Made by a program: the position numbers and the translations under genes. Positions 52,324 to 62,128 of a stretch of 64,000 nt of DNA are shown piece after piece; within the stretch, counting starts at the first letter, position 1, and every line of letters begins with the position of its first letter. The notes beneath the pieces are model-generated. The model had not been told where the DNA came from, did not search any database, and worked only from the letters and a program-made list of their open reading frames with translations. This DNA is from Halotia wernerae (GTDB taxonomy: Bacteria; Cyanobacteriota; Cyanobacteriia; Cyanobacteriales; Nostocaceae): assembly GCA_034931985.1 (NCBI GenBank), contig JAYGHB010000021.1:1-64000 (forward strand), in the 5' to 3' direction.

Positions 52324-52712
52324 TTGTGTGTCTGTGATGTGCTGAATAACAGTTGGTTAAACAGGATGTATAAAACAGCTGTCAAACTGTAAAACCCATG
52401 CAAAACTATACCGGATGACCAGCATTTAATCAGCTATGTTTCGTAAGAAAACACATAAATAATTTTATTCTGCTCACAAAATTTTACCAAGGGCAGCTAC
52501 GGATCAGGCGATCGCTCTACCAACACCTAATTTGCAACATGGCGACGTAGTAGCTCAATCATCACTATGATGTACATTACTGAGTATTTATTTACAAATT
52601 TTATTAAATAAATATACGGTTTCTGTGCCAAGTAATGCCTATGGTCGGATACCGTAACCAATGGTGTTGAAATATCATTACAGCAAAAGCAAAGCTTCTA
52701 AAAAGGAGAAAA
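52324..52712. other. Intergenic region between divergent surface-protein and DUF1400 genes
   Basis: 389 bases holding two divergent promoters. One GCGATCGC site near 52,508. A/T-rich; no gene, stem or repeat of note. Confidence 0.45.
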
Positions 52713-53249
52713 ATGCATTGCCAATTTTTATCGCTGCATCAGGTCTTAATTTTAGTATTCACTAGCTGTCTTCTATTGTTCAGCAATCCTGCTTTTGCCG
52801 CTGAACAAGTAGTATTGAAGTACGGTATCTTCCGTGAATCACTGGCTGTAAAAGAGCTATCTACATTTGGTGAAACTGGCGAACTTTCACGTTCACTACG
52901 AGTTAATTTAGCTTTGGCGCGACAAAATCCCAAAGCCATCCGTCACTATTTGACGACACCAGTGCAGGTAAGCCCTGTATTTTTAGATAAAGTTTTGAAT
53001 AGTCAAATTGGTCACGTTTTACTTAATGAGCTTAGTCAAGTTATTCATACGCCATCCCGAAAAGCTGACAGACAAGCTTTGCGCTCGGCTTTGGTGCTTT
53101 CTGCGAGTCAAGATCAACAGGTGACGCTGTTAGAAATAATTCAAAATTACCCTACGGCAGAGGTAGAAGTTGAAGGAGAACGCTTGGAGAATGCCTACCG
53201 TCTACTTCGCCGCTTGCAAGGTAGTGTCCAAGATTTACTCGGTTTTTAG
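52713..53249 (+). CDS. Secreted DUF1400 protein
   Basis: The 178-residue product has a signal peptide (residues 1-29, cut near AFAAE) and a DUF1400 domain: LKYGIFRESLAVKELSTFGETGELSRSLRVNLALA, VSPVFLDKVLNSQIGHVLLNELSQVIHTPS, LRSALVLSAS and NYPTAEVEVEGERL. This domain often precedes an alpha/beta hydrolase in cyanobacteria; here it stands alone. A good binding site (AAAGGAG) lies before the ATG. It converges with and overlaps the next gene by four bases. Confidence 0.85.
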   Translation: MHCQFLSLHQVLILVFTSCLLLFSNPAFAAEQVVLKYGIFRESLAVKELSTFGETGELSRSLRVNLALARQNPKAIRHYLTTPVQVSPVFLDKVLNSQIGHVLLNELSQVIHTPSRKADRQALRSALVLSASQDQQVTLLEIIQNYPTAEVEVEGERLENAYRLLRRLQGSVQDLLGF

Positions 53250-53443
53250 TAAGCTAATGTTTCTAAGGTTTCTCGTAAATAACGCTGTACCTGCTGATCA
53301 AGGCGTAGCTCTTGTAATTGAGCAGTGCTTTCTAGCTGCCAACGTTGAAAACCGGAACTAGCAGCGATCGCATGTTTGAGATTGTGCCATATTTCGGGAT
53401 CACGAGAAAATTGGCGATCGCTGGAAGCTTTAATTTTAGCCAT
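53246..53443 (-). CDS. Small conserved cyanobacterial protein
   Basis: The 65-residue product (MAKIKASSDRQFSRDPEIWH...AIAASSGFQRWQLES... DQQVQRYLRETLETLAY) is helical and charged, without membrane segment. I recall short proteins of this pattern as widespread in cyanobacteria. It lies six bases after the membrane protein gene on the same strand and likely shares its transcript. Function unknown. Confidence 0.65.
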   Translation of the reverse strand: MAKIKASSDRQFSRDPEIWHNLKHAIAASSGFQRWQLESTAQLQELRLDQQVQRYLRETLETLAY

Positions 53444-53449
53444 AGTTTC

Positions 53450-54061
53450 TCATTCCTTAGTTTCAATTTTAATAGTCTGCTGGGGCAAGATTTGATTAAC
53501 CCGCACCCCTAAAATTGTGAAATCTTGTTTAATCTTTTCTAAAGATAATGGTTCTACAGCAGCAAATTCTGTGTCTTTAGTCACCAAAATTCGCGCTACA
53601 CTCACGGGAATTTGTAAAAATAGATTGCTTGCTAAAAAGCTTAAAGCAGCTAGCAGTAAACTTAAGCTCCGCCATTGAGGTAAAAAACTACTTATATTTA
53701 TGACTCGTGGAGCAATTTGATAGAGTTGCCACAACACGCCAATTAATAATATAGCTGCCCCAAGGGACAGAACACGATTAAATTTTGTATTAATTAAACA
53801 GAGAATTTTTCGTTGCTGCTCAGTCAGGTTTTCTGGCTTGAGAGCTACTCCCAAAATAGCAAATATATAAAAAGGGCGGCGCAACTGCATCCACAAAAGT
53901 GGTAAAACACCAATTGCCCCCACTAGACATAGCTCCATCCATACTGGTAATAGTGGCTTACCTACGGACAGAAACAACAAACACATAATTAATAGAATGG
54001 GTAGTGTCGCTAATCCAGCGACATGAATCCACAAAATTGGTTCCGAGCGAAATGAGCGCAT
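53450..54061 (-). CDS. Conserved membrane protein downstream of infB
   Basis: The 203-residue product has about four membrane segments (residues 11-33, 40-58, 98-118 and 132-152), a loop with LKPENLTEQQRKILCLINTKFNRVLS and a soluble C-terminal part. I recall it as the low-complexity-tail/membrane gene that follows infB in Nostocales. It is on the same strand as the nusA-infB operon, 95 bases after infB. Function unknown. Confidence 0.7.
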   Translation of the reverse strand: MRSFRSEPILWIHVAGLATLPILLIMCLLFLSVGKPLLPVWMELCLVGAIGVLPLLWMQLRRPFYIFAILGVALKPENLTEQQRKILCLINTKFNRVLSLGAAILLIGVLWQLYQIAPRVINISSFLPQWRSLSLLLAALSFLASNLFLQIPVSVARILVTKDTEFAAVEPLSLEKIKQDFTILGVRVNQILPQQTIKIETKE

Positions 54062-54155
54062 ATAACACTTAAGAGTGAGTAATCAGGAGTTAGGAATTAC
54101 GAGTATTTAACTCCTAACTTATAACTCCTAACTTCTAAGCATTTGACCCTCAGCA

Positions 54156-57100
54156 CTATTTCGTCAGTGTCAGGGTACGACGCTTAGTTACCATTTGATA
54201 GGCTTCGATGATGTCACCTTCAACCCAGTCATGGAACTTATCAATGCCAATACCGCATTCATAACCAGCATTTACCTCGCGTGCGTCTTCTTTCATCCGT
54301 TTGAGGGAGTCCAGGACACCTTCATAAATCACCTTACCGCTGCGACGCACTCGCACTTTGCAGTTGCGAACCAGCTTGCCAGATTGAACATAGCAGCCAG
54401 CAACGGCACCACGACCCACAGGGAAGACAGCACGGACTTCGGTTTGTCCCAAGGGTTCTTCTACCAACTCTGGCTCCAGAAGACCTTCTAAGGCCCCTTG
54501 GATATCTTCCAAGAGTTTGTAGATGATATTGTATTCGCGCACATCGACACCAGCTTCGTCAGCAGCTTGTCTGGCTCCACTAGCGTAGGTAGTGTTGAAA
54601 CCAATAATCACAGCGTTACTAGCAGCGGCTAAGTCGATATCTGTTTCTGTGATTTCTCCAGCCGTCGCTAATAGCATCCGAATTTGGACTTCGTTTTGCG
54701 GGATTTGTCTAAGAGATCCCACAATGGCTTCCACTGAACCTTGTACGTCTCCCTTCAAGATCAAGTTGAGTTCTTTTAACTCGCCTTCTTGTGCTTGAGC
54801 CGAGAGGGTTGTCAAGGTGACACGTCCTTGTAACAGGCGGGATATGCGCTGTTTATCGGCGCGATCGCCAGCCAGAGTTCGTGCTTCTTTTTCGTTAAAG
54901 AAAACCTCGAAATCATCGCCTGCTGCGGGTACATCACTTAGACCTAGTACCTCAACAGCAAAGGATGGACTAGCAACTTCTACTCTCTTGCCTCTGTCGT
55001 CTACCATTGCTCGGACTTTACCAAATGCCGAGCCAGCAACCAACATATCACCCACGTGCAGAGTACCATTCTGAATCAGCAAGGTCGCAACTGCTCCCTT
55101 TGCTTTGTCCAAATGTGCTTCAATCACAGTACCTTTAGCGGAACGATCTGGGTTAGCAGATAGTTCTCCTACTTCTGCTACCAGCAGAATCATCTCTAAG
55201 AGCGTATCTAGGTTTTCACCCTTGATGGCGCTCACAGGAACCATGATTGTCTCACCACCCCAGTCTTCTGCGGTCAGACCATACTGGGTGAGTTCTTGTT
55301 TGACTCGTTCTGGCTGTGCCCCTTCTTTGTCAATCTTGTTGATTGCTACAACAATTGGCACTTCAGCAGCTTGAGCATGGCTAATGGCTTCAATTGTTTG
55401 AGGTCTAACACCATCATCAGCAGCCACTACCAAAACAGCAATGTCTGTCACCCTCGCTCCCCGTGCCCGCATGGCTGTGAAGGCCTCGTGACCAGGGGTA
55501 TCTAAGAAGACTATCTGCTGTTTCTTGCCATCATGTTCTATATCCACATGGTACGCACCAATGTGCTGGGTAATACCACCAGCTTCGCCAGCAGCGACTT
55601 TGGTTTTGCGAATCGAGTCGAGCAGGGTAGTTTTACCATGATCTACGTGACCCATAATTGTCACGACTGGCGGGCGACGATGGAGGTTTTCTAGATCTGC
55701 CACGTCGATCATTTCAGTGACTTTGCGGGCTTCTGCTTCTGGTTCAGCAGTTTCGACTTCTACTTCTAGCTCTTTGCCTACCAAAGTAATTGTCGGAATA
55801 TCCAGATTTTGGGTGATACTCACCGCCATGCCTTTGAGGAACAGGATTTTGACAATCTCTGTATCGGCTACACCCAAGGCATCAGATAGTTCTTGTACTG
55901 TCATCGGCCCCATTACTACCACTTTTTCGGGACGCTCGCGCTTGGTCTCAACTTCTTGGTGGCGACGGTTTTGATCGCGGTTGGAGCCTCTTTTTCTGTT
56001 TTTAGTAGTAGGAGTACTAGCAAGGGTTGTGCCAGCTGATTGTGTTCGCCCTGCTGCCTTGGGTTTGGGAGGACGGGCGATAGAAAGACTAACCTGGACA
56101 GTAGCTGGTGCGTCTAGATCTTCATCATCCAGCAGATCTTCTTCTTCAAAATCTTCCTCAAGTATCGGCTTGACCCGCTTGCCTTTAACAGCTCCTTTGC
56201 CAGCCTTTTCTTTAACTTCGTCTATAATTTCCTCTTCTTGCCACTTTTTCCCACCTTTAGCTAAACGGGGTGGTGTTGGGCGTTTCAAGTCGAGGAGATC
56301 TGGTGCGACGATATCATCTCCACCTTCGTCTTTTGCTGATGCGCCTGCCATCCCTCTTGGTGGAGTGGCGGTCGGCACTTCAGATGGTCGTACTGGCCTA
56401 CTAGGCCGTTGTCCATCTCCTAGAGGTGCTGGCCCCGGTGGTCTGTTACCCCGATGTTCCGGTTTGACTGGCGACGGTGTAGGTCGAGCCTGTTTTTGAA
56501 CTGGAACCTGTGGTGCTTCGGTTTGTGTCGTCGGTTTTGCCACTCTGGGCTTGGCTTGGTCGCGTTCGTCTTCGACACGTCGTGAGCGTTTGAGAATTGG
56601 TTTTTCTGCTTGACTTGAGTGATCAATTACGGCAGATTTTTCTCCTTCAGGTCTTGCAGGCGGACTAACCAGTTGCGGTTTTTGGGGTTTGTCCGGTTTT
56701 GATCTGTGTGGAGCTACTTTTTCGGGTTTTTCAGCTGCTATTGTTTCCGGCATATTTTCCGGTTCTTGCATATCAGGCGTTTGTTCCGCTTCTGTAATAG
56801 CAGGTTCTGGTGTGGTCTCAGATTGATTCCGGGGTACAGGTCGAGTTGGTGCCGTCGGCTTCATGGGTGAGACAGGTGTAGCGAAAGGTCGTGGAGGTGA
56901 AGGAGAATTATTAACTTCAGACGAAGCAACTTGGTTATTGGTAGCGGCTGACGCCTCTGGGGCGTTGGAGGTAGGATTTCTCAATATTTTGGGTTTGCGA
57001 ATTTCCAAAATTTGCTGTTTGTGAGATTGAGCAGGTTGGTTGCGGGAGCCACTTTGTGGTGAATTTGGTTTATGGCTAGTTGTACCTAGTTCTTTTTTGG

Positions 57101-57284
57101 GCACCACATTCGTAGCTACCAGTTTTTCGGCAGCCGTCCGGATGCGTTCTGCCTCAGATTCTGAAATTGTGCTGCTATGGCTTTTGACCGCGATATTGAG
57201 CTGGTCGCAAATTGCTAATAGCTCTTTGTTATCCAAATTCAATTCCTTTGATAATTCGTAGATTCTAACTTTGCCGTTGTTCAT
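54156..57284 (-). CDS. infB: Translation initiation factor IF-2
   Basis: The 1,042-residue GTPase starts with a short IF2N unit (VRIYELSKELNLDNKELLAICDQL), followed by about 380 residues of proline/lysine/glutamate-rich linker, a second IF2N (MTVQELSDALGVADTEIVKILFLKG), the G domain with GHVDHGKTTLLD, DTPGHEAF and NKID, and the C-terminal tRNA-binding domains. It delivers initiator tRNA to the 30S subunit. The long linker is usual in cyanobacteria. It belongs to the rimP-nusA-ylxR-infB operon. Confidence 0.98.
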   Translation of the reverse strand: MNNGKVRIYELSKELNLDNKELLAICDQLNIAVKSHSSTISESEAERIRTAAEKLVATNVVPKKELGTTSHKPNSPQSGSRNQPAQSHKQQILEIRKPKILRNPTSNAPEASAATNNQVASSEVNNSPSPPRPFATPVSPMKPTAPTRPVPRNQSETTPEPAITEAEQTPDMQEPENMPETIAAEKPEKVAPHRSKPDKPQKPQLVSPPARPEGEKSAVIDHSSQAEKPILKRSRRVEDERDQAKPRVAKPTTQTEAPQVPVQKQARPTPSPVKPEHRGNRPPGPAPLGDGQRPSRPVRPSEVPTATPPRGMAGASAKDEGGDDIVAPDLLDLKRPTPPRLAKGGKKWQEEEIIDEVKEKAGKGAVKGKRVKPILEEDFEEEDLLDDEDLDAPATVQVSLSIARPPKPKAAGRTQSAGTTLASTPTTKNRKRGSNRDQNRRHQEVETKRERPEKVVVMGPMTVQELSDALGVADTEIVKILFLKGMAVSITQNLDIPTITLVGKELEVEVETAEPEAEARKVTEMIDVADLENLHRRPPVVTIMGHVDHGKTTLLDSIRKTKVAAGEAGGITQHIGAYHVDIEHDGKKQQIVFLDTPGHEAFTAMRARGARVTDIAVLVVAADDGVRPQTIEAISHAQAAEVPIVVAINKIDKEGAQPERVKQELTQYGLTAEDWGGETIMVPVSAIKGENLDTLLEMILLVAEVGELSANPDRSAKGTVIEAHLDKAKGAVATLLIQNGTLHVGDMLVAGSAFGKVRAMVDDRGKRVEVASPSFAVEVLGLSDVPAAGDDFEVFFNEKEARTLAGDRADKQRISRLLQGRVTLTTLSAQAQEGELKELNLILKGDVQGSVEAIVGSLRQIPQNEVQIRMLLATAGEITETDIDLAAASNAVIIGFNTTYASGARQAADEAGVDVREYNIIYKLLEDIQGALEGLLEPELVEEPLGQTEVRAVFPVGRGAVAGCYVQSGKLVRNCKVRVRRSGKVIYEGVLDSLKRMKEDAREVNAGYECGIGIDKFHDWVEGDIIEAYQMVTKRRTLTLTK

Positions 57285-57768
57285 CCACTCTTCCCCTTTA
57301 ATTTACAGTTTTTTAGCGGATGGTTGCCTGGGAGTGCGACATCTCCATCCTTTGATTACTGTTTTTAGGTTGCCGTTAAAATTTTGCCGGTGCCTCCAAT
57401 CAGGAAAGAGAGATGTTTCGGTTTAATGTTGGCATTTCCACCAGGAATGATGGTTAATGGGAACCCATAAAATTTTTTCAAGAAAAAATTCTTTATGAGC
57501 ATCATTGTTGCCAAATTGCGCCTGAGCGCTACCAGGTTGCCATTCTGTAGTTTTTTGTTTTGCTGATTCTGAGTCTTCCACAACACAATCGAGTAAAACT
57601 TACTGGGAGTATTGCCTTGTTTCTCTTTTTGTAAAAGAGCCACTTGCTACTACACCCATTTACTATTTTGACACTAACCCCAACAATTGCAGAGGGTGTG
57701 ATCAGAGCGCGACTAGTTCGGCTTTCGCACAAATCCTCTGGGGATTATTGCCACAAGGTTATTCAACC
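57285..57768. other. Unusual 484-bp spacer between ylxR and infB
   Basis: The two open frames here on the minus strand (57,365-57,643 and 57,529-57,732) have no family resemblance and overlap, so I do not accept them. No clear stem or repeat is seen. In many bacteria ylxR and infB are nearly adjacent, so an insertion or internal promoter is possible. Confidence 0.4.
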
Positions 57769-58038
57769 TTAAACTTGATTTTGGGGATTGCTTTGGGCTA
57801 GACGTTGCCACAATGTTTGATACAGCGTTTCTGGCACTGATGCATGTAGCGATCGCCCTAGTCTATTTTTTTTTTGAGCCGCTTGCAAGCAACTCACTTG
57901 CGGACAAATATAGGCAGAACGCCCCATGCCCTGATCTAATTGTACCTTCCCCGATGGAAAGACGCGGACAATCCGCCAAAAGTCTTGTTTTAAGCCAACT
58001 TTGCGGCAGCTAATACAACGCCGATAATTCGGTTTCAT
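57769..58038 (-). CDS. ylxR: YlxR family RNA-binding protein
   Basis: The 89-residue product has YRRCISCRKVGLKQDFWRIVR and the loop GRSAYICPQVSCLQAAQKKNRLGRSL, the YlxR signature. The protein binds RNA, and in some bacteria RNase P or the rnpB gene; it lies between nusA and infB as in most bacteria. Confidence 0.93.
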   Translation of the reverse strand: MKPNYRRCISCRKVGLKQDFWRIVRVFPSGKVQLDQGMGRSAYICPQVSCLQAAQKKNRLGRSLHASVPETLYQTLWQRLAQSNPQNQV

Positions 58039-58186
58039 TGGTCTTTATTGACCTGAGGCTAGGATTCTAGTTATGAAAATAAAGTTGGCAATGCCAATCT
58101 TTACTTATACCAAGTTGCCTTCACCCAAGTAATCATTAAGACTAGTATTAAAGTTAATCGTAACAGAACTCCCCAAGGTTAATAAA

Positions 58187-59458
58187 TTACTCGTCATCGC
58201 TAGTGTCAAAAGATTCATGATCTAGTTCTTCTTGATTTTCATCTTCTAGTTCATCAAATTCCATGTCATCTTCCTCTGGTTCATATTGGGCGCGTGCAGC
58301 AGCAAACTTGGCATCTTCTCCGGCATAATCATATTTGGCTTTATCTTTAATATCAATTTTCCAACCAGTTAGACGGGCGGCTAAACGGACATTTTGCCCT
58401 TCTTTACCAATAGCTAAACTCAGTTGATCTTCTGCCACCAATACGTGAGTTTGTCTGGTTTCAGGATCCATGAGGCGTACTTCATCAACCCGTGCGGGAC
58501 TCAAGGCATTAGCAATGTATGTTGCTGGATCTGGAGACCAGCGAATTACATCTATTTTTTCCCCCCGTAATTCGTTGACTACTACTTGAATTCGCGATCC
58601 CCTAGCTCCGATACAAGCACCAACGGGGTCTACATCGCGATCAAGGGTATCTACAGCAATTTTAGTTCGAGGCCCTACATAACGGGAGGGAGGGTTAGCT
58701 TCCCTAGCTACGGCAACAATCCGTACCACTTCATCTTCAATTTCTGGTACTTCGTTGGCAAATAGATAAACCACCAAACCAGCATCAGCTCGGGATACTA
58801 GCAACTGTGGGCCTCGTTGCTGACCTTGGGATACTTTTTTGAGATATACCTTGAATGTAGCATTTGCCCGATAATTATCATTAGGCAGTTGTTCCCGTTT
58901 TGGTAATTCAGCTTCGACTTCTGGCTGACCAAAGTTACTGATTACTGCCAAAATTACTGATTGTCTCTCAAAACGCAGGACTCTAGCTTGCAGTACGGTG
59001 CTTTCCAAATCTTGGAACTCTTCTTGCACCATTTGGCGTTGCTGATCCCGCAGCTTTTGTGCCAGTACTTGCTTAGTTTGCATTGCTGCCATGCGACCAA
59101 ATTCTCCTTGATCTGGAGTCACATCCAAGACTACAGAATCTCCCAATTGTGCTTCGGAAGCTACTTGTTGTACTTCCTCTAGAGAAATTTGATGGTCGGT
59201 GTTGTCGACTTCTTCGACGATACTTTTGGTAGAAAGAACCCGAAACCCTTCGCTTTCAATATCAAGTTCCACTTCAAAATTCTCAAAATAGTCTTCATCG
59301 AACTGTTTTCGCTCCAAGCTTTGGGCGCGACGATAACGTTCATAACCTTTAAGTAGTGCTTCTCTAATAGCTGATTGAACCGCTAGACGAGGTAAATTAC
59401 GTTCACGACTTATACTTTCAATTAATTCTTTTAATCCAGGTAAACTAACCATTGACAT
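58187..59458 (-). CDS. nusA: Transcription elongation/antitermination factor NusA
   Basis: The 423-residue product has the N-terminal RNA polymerase binding domain (LKELIESISRERNLPRLAVQSAIREALLKGYERYR), S1 (LGDSVVLDVTPDQGEFGRMAAMQTKQV region onward) and KH domains (GARGSRIQVVVNELRGEKIDVIRWS; IGKEGQNVRLAARLTGWKIDI), then a short acidic tail (EPEEDDMEFDELEDENQEEL). It controls pausing and termination. Confidence 0.97.
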   Translation of the reverse strand: MSMVSLPGLKELIESISRERNLPRLAVQSAIREALLKGYERYRRAQSLERKQFDEDYFENFEVELDIESEGFRVLSTKSIVEEVDNTDHQISLEEVQQVASEAQLGDSVVLDVTPDQGEFGRMAAMQTKQVLAQKLRDQQRQMVQEEFQDLESTVLQARVLRFERQSVILAVISNFGQPEVEAELPKREQLPNDNYRANATFKVYLKKVSQGQQRGPQLLVSRADAGLVVYLFANEVPEIEDEVVRIVAVAREANPPSRYVGPRTKIAVDTLDRDVDPVGACIGARGSRIQVVVNELRGEKIDVIRWSPDPATYIANALSPARVDEVRLMDPETRQTHVLVAEDQLSLAIGKEGQNVRLAARLTGWKIDIKDKAKYDYAGEDAKFAAARAQYEPEEDDMEFDELEDENQEELDHESFDTSDDE

Positions 59459-59474
59459 AAGTATTCTCCTTTAA

Positions 59475-59637
59475 AATTAGGGACTAGGGACTAGGGACTA
59501 GGGACTAGGGATTAGGAACTAAGGTAGAAATTACGCATCAACGACTGGGGATCAGAGAAAAGTTTGACTCTAGTCCCTAGCTTTTAGCTTCTATTCTCTA
59601 GCCTCTAGCCTCTAGCTCCTAGCCCCTAATCCCTTGT
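59475..59637. repeat. GGGACTA heptamer repeats and CTAG-rich spacer between rimP and nusA
   Basis: Five or so copies of GGGACTA stand at about 59,480-59,516, and a related CTAG/CTCCTAGC-rich stretch at 59,568-59,636. These two stretches are partly complementary and could pair in the operon mRNA. Short heptamer repeats of this type are common in heterocystous cyanobacteria. Confidence 0.75.
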
Positions 59638-60099
59638 TTATCGGCGCTCATCTAGCTGCACCCTCACAACTAGGGAACGAGGAATTTCGATTACACGACC
59701 TTTTTGGTTTAAGTAAACTGCTGTCTCATCCCGGCGAATCAACTGACCAGTCCACTCTTGCTGTCCGTCGTAGGGTTGGGAAGTGGAAATGACTACAGGA
59801 AATCCTTTGAAGGAAATAAACTCCCTATCGGTTACTAGTTGCCGCGAAATACCAGGACTGGACACTTCCAAGACATAAGCATCTGGAATGATTTCTGTCG
59901 TATCTAAGGAGGCTTCCAAAGCACGGCTCATTCGTTCGCAATCATCCAAACCAGTGTCTTGCTGAGGGTTGCGGATATCTACCCGCAAGACTGGGGGACG
60001 TTGGTTCGTGTGAAAAACGATGCCAACGACTTCCAAGCCCAGTTCTTCTGCCACTGGTGTCGCCAAATCTATAATTTGTGGGACTAAGGGATGAATCAT
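59638..60099 (-). CDS. rimP: Ribosome maturation factor RimP
   Basis: The 153-residue product from the ATG at 60,099 (an upstream in-frame start at 60,180 adds unrelated residues) starts MIHPLVPQIIDLATPVAEELGLEVVGIVF and has VLRVDIRNPQQDTGLDDCERMSRALEASLD, YVLEVSSPGISRQL and an SH3-like end with GQLIRRDETAVYL. RimP is needed for 30S subunit maturation. It is the first gene of the operon with nusA, ylxR and infB. Confidence 0.95.
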   Translation of the reverse strand: MIHPLVPQIIDLATPVAEELGLEVVGIVFHTNQRPPVLRVDIRNPQQDTGLDDCERMSRALEASLDTTEIIPDAYVLEVSSPGISRQLVTDREFISFKGFPVVISTSQPYDGQQEWTGQLIRRDETAVYLNQKGRVIEIPRSLVVRVQLDERR

Positions 60100-60431
60100 G
60101 CGAAAATTCAATAAAAAAAGTGGGCGTTGACCCACTTCCTGCGATAGGGATATCTTCCAAGAAGTTTTGTGACGAACCAAATATGGTTCGCCTCTATATT
60201 TGAGTTTAGCGCATTTCTTTAAGAGTCAATAGTTATTGGGCATTGGGCATGGGGCATTCGTAAAAGAGGCAGGGGGGAACGGGGTAGGGTGCAGAGGGAA
60301 TTGAAGAGAATACCTTGAATTTGTACCTTAATTTTTCTCCCTTGCTCCCTGCCCCCTGCCCCCTGCTCCTTTTCCTCTTCTCTTCCCCTGCTTCCCCTAC
60401 CTCCCCTGTCTCCCCTGCTCCCTAATCCCTG
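60100..60431. other. C/T-rich spacer upstream of rimP
   Basis: 332 bases. The + strand holds repeated CCCCTGC/CTCCC units (60,340-60,430) and GGGCATGGGGCATT near 60,240, both frequent repetitive spacers in Nostoc-type genomes. The rimP operon promoter should lie near 60,110-60,200. No gene. Confidence 0.5.
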
Positions 60432-61880
60432 CTATATTTTTCTGGTTTGTGAAAGACTAGCACCTTTATCTACTAATGGCTGGACGGATGCTTGTGTTTT
60501 TATCTGTCTGGTTTGCTCTAAAATTTGGTCTACATCCTCTTGGGATAGGCGCTGGACGTAGTTGAGCTTGATTTCCTCTAAGAAGTCAAAAAGTAAGCTC
60601 TGAAGTTCTGAAAGGACGTGTTTGTCCTGTACTTCTGCTCCTAAGGCTTCGCTGAAGTGCTGTACTAGTTGACCAGAGAGTTTTGCACCTACGGGATCTT
60701 CGACAGCGCTAACTAGAGCATTGTATAGGTTGGTGGCAATTTGAGTTGCCAGTTGTTCACTGAACTGGGTTTCTACTTCCCCTACACCGGGAAGATTCTG
60801 GAGGTTGCGGTAGACAGGCACTTGATGGAAGACGGTTGCAATATTATGGCGCAAAATGGCAACGATATCTGGTTGGATTTTGGGTAGCACTTGGTAAACG
60901 ATGGTTTGGACGAAAATACCTGCGATCGCTTCTACTTCATTAATATTATTAATGTCTATATAAGGACGCAGGTATTTTTGTTGCGACAGCCAACGGGTTA
61001 AATCACCTCCCTGAATCGAACCCTGGATCTGATTAATTACTCTGATCACGACGATTTCTGTGAGTTCTTCAGCAAAATTGGCAACAATCCCTTGATTAAT
61101 TTGTTGTCGCAACGGCTGAAGATTAAATACTCGTGCTTGGTCGAGGCGAATTAAAACAGGTATGATTCGCAACAATCGCCAAAAGGGTAGCAGCAAAAAT
61201 AAATCGTACCAGCGCCACAATATTGCATTTAACCAGCTAAAACTTGCATGGCGACGCTGGAGGTAAAAGCAACGCGTCAGCAAATCTAAACCAAATAAGA
61301 TCACAAATGGCAAGTCAATTAGCCAGAAATTATCAATAAATTCGCTATTTTCCCCGATTTGGCGATAGTAGTTGGTGGCAATCAATGGACGAATTTTTTG
61401 ATTGAAAAAATTAATTTCTGAGACCCAGCCATTTTGTGTTAAGTAAGCCTGACTCCAAAAAGTAGCAAAGGCAGTTTTTGCAGATTCTTGTCTAGTGCGA
61501 TCGCGTATCCGGTTTTTGATTTTTTCTAGAGTACCACTTTTATCTATTGCCGCAAATGGATTACTGTCAATCATATCTGTGCTAAGACGGTCGAGATCCT
61601 CCAGCTTAGTTTTAACTTGTGGTGATTGTAATCCTGTCTGGCTGACTTGTTCTTCGAGTGAGTTGACTGTTTCTAGATAGTTTTTCGTTTCTCTATGGGG
61701 TTCAATACCTTTAATCGGATCATAAATTCGAGTAATTTGAGGAAGTCTTCGCCAGTAGAAATCCCGCCAGGGTATGTAACTCAAATTAAACACAACTAAG
61801 CATAGGTTGACTGTGGCAATAATTGCCATCAACCTCTCAAAATAAAGGTTTCGCAATTTTAGAGATTTTCGATTAGTCAT
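60432..61880 (-). CDS. Conserved membrane protein, unknown function
   Basis: The 482-residue product has a membrane segment near residues 15-36, a large helical, likely periplasmic region (about 50-180), a second membrane region near 186-245 (LIDLPFVILFGLDLLTRCFYL...WYDLFLLLPFWRLLRIIPVLIRL) and a long cytoplasmic helical part. The second region, with its arginine-spaced helix RLLRIIPVLIRL, slightly recalls voltage-sensor/ion-channel helices, but there is no pore motif. I do not recognise the family. Confidence 0.65.
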   Translation of the reverse strand: MTNRKSLKLRNLYFERLMAIIATVNLCLVVFNLSYIPWRDFYWRRLPQITRIYDPIKGIEPHRETKNYLETVNSLEEQVSQTGLQSPQVKTKLEDLDRLSTDMIDSNPFAAIDKSGTLEKIKNRIRDRTRQESAKTAFATFWSQAYLTQNGWVSEINFFNQKIRPLIATNYYRQIGENSEFIDNFWLIDLPFVILFGLDLLTRCFYLQRRHASFSWLNAILWRWYDLFLLLPFWRLLRIIPVLIRLDQARVFNLQPLRQQINQGIVANFAEELTEIVVIRVINQIQGSIQGGDLTRWLSQQKYLRPYIDINNINEVEAIAGIFVQTIVYQVLPKIQPDIVAILRHNIATVFHQVPVYRNLQNLPGVGEVETQFSEQLATQIATNLYNALVSAVEDPVGAKLSGQLVQHFSEALGAEVQDKHVLSELQSLLFDFLEEIKLNYVQRLSQEDVDQILEQTRQIKTQASVQPLVDKGASLSQTRKI

Positions 61881-62128
61881 TTTTAGTTTTGGATTATACA
61901 GCGGTTACTATAGTTTCCTATTTTTCCTAATACCTCTATTACTAAGCCAAAATATGTCTAGAGACAGATAGCAAAAATCTTGATTTAGATGCTATTGACA
62001 TTTAACCAATAGACATCCAATTAATCAAAAATCATGAATAACAGAGAAAAAAACTTTAAAGAAACGTAAAATGCACCTGTGAACGTTTATATAATTCTGA
62101 TTCAAGCCAAAGTAAGGAGTTTTTAACT

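Noticed and set aside
54195..57261. Numerous plus-strand frames opposite infB
   Set aside because: All lie antisense to the conserved IF-2 coding sequence and have compositions expected of shadow frames.
57365..57732. Two overlapping minus-strand frames between ylxR and infB
   Set aside because: No family resemblance, mutual overlap, and no ribosome binding sites; left as non-coding.
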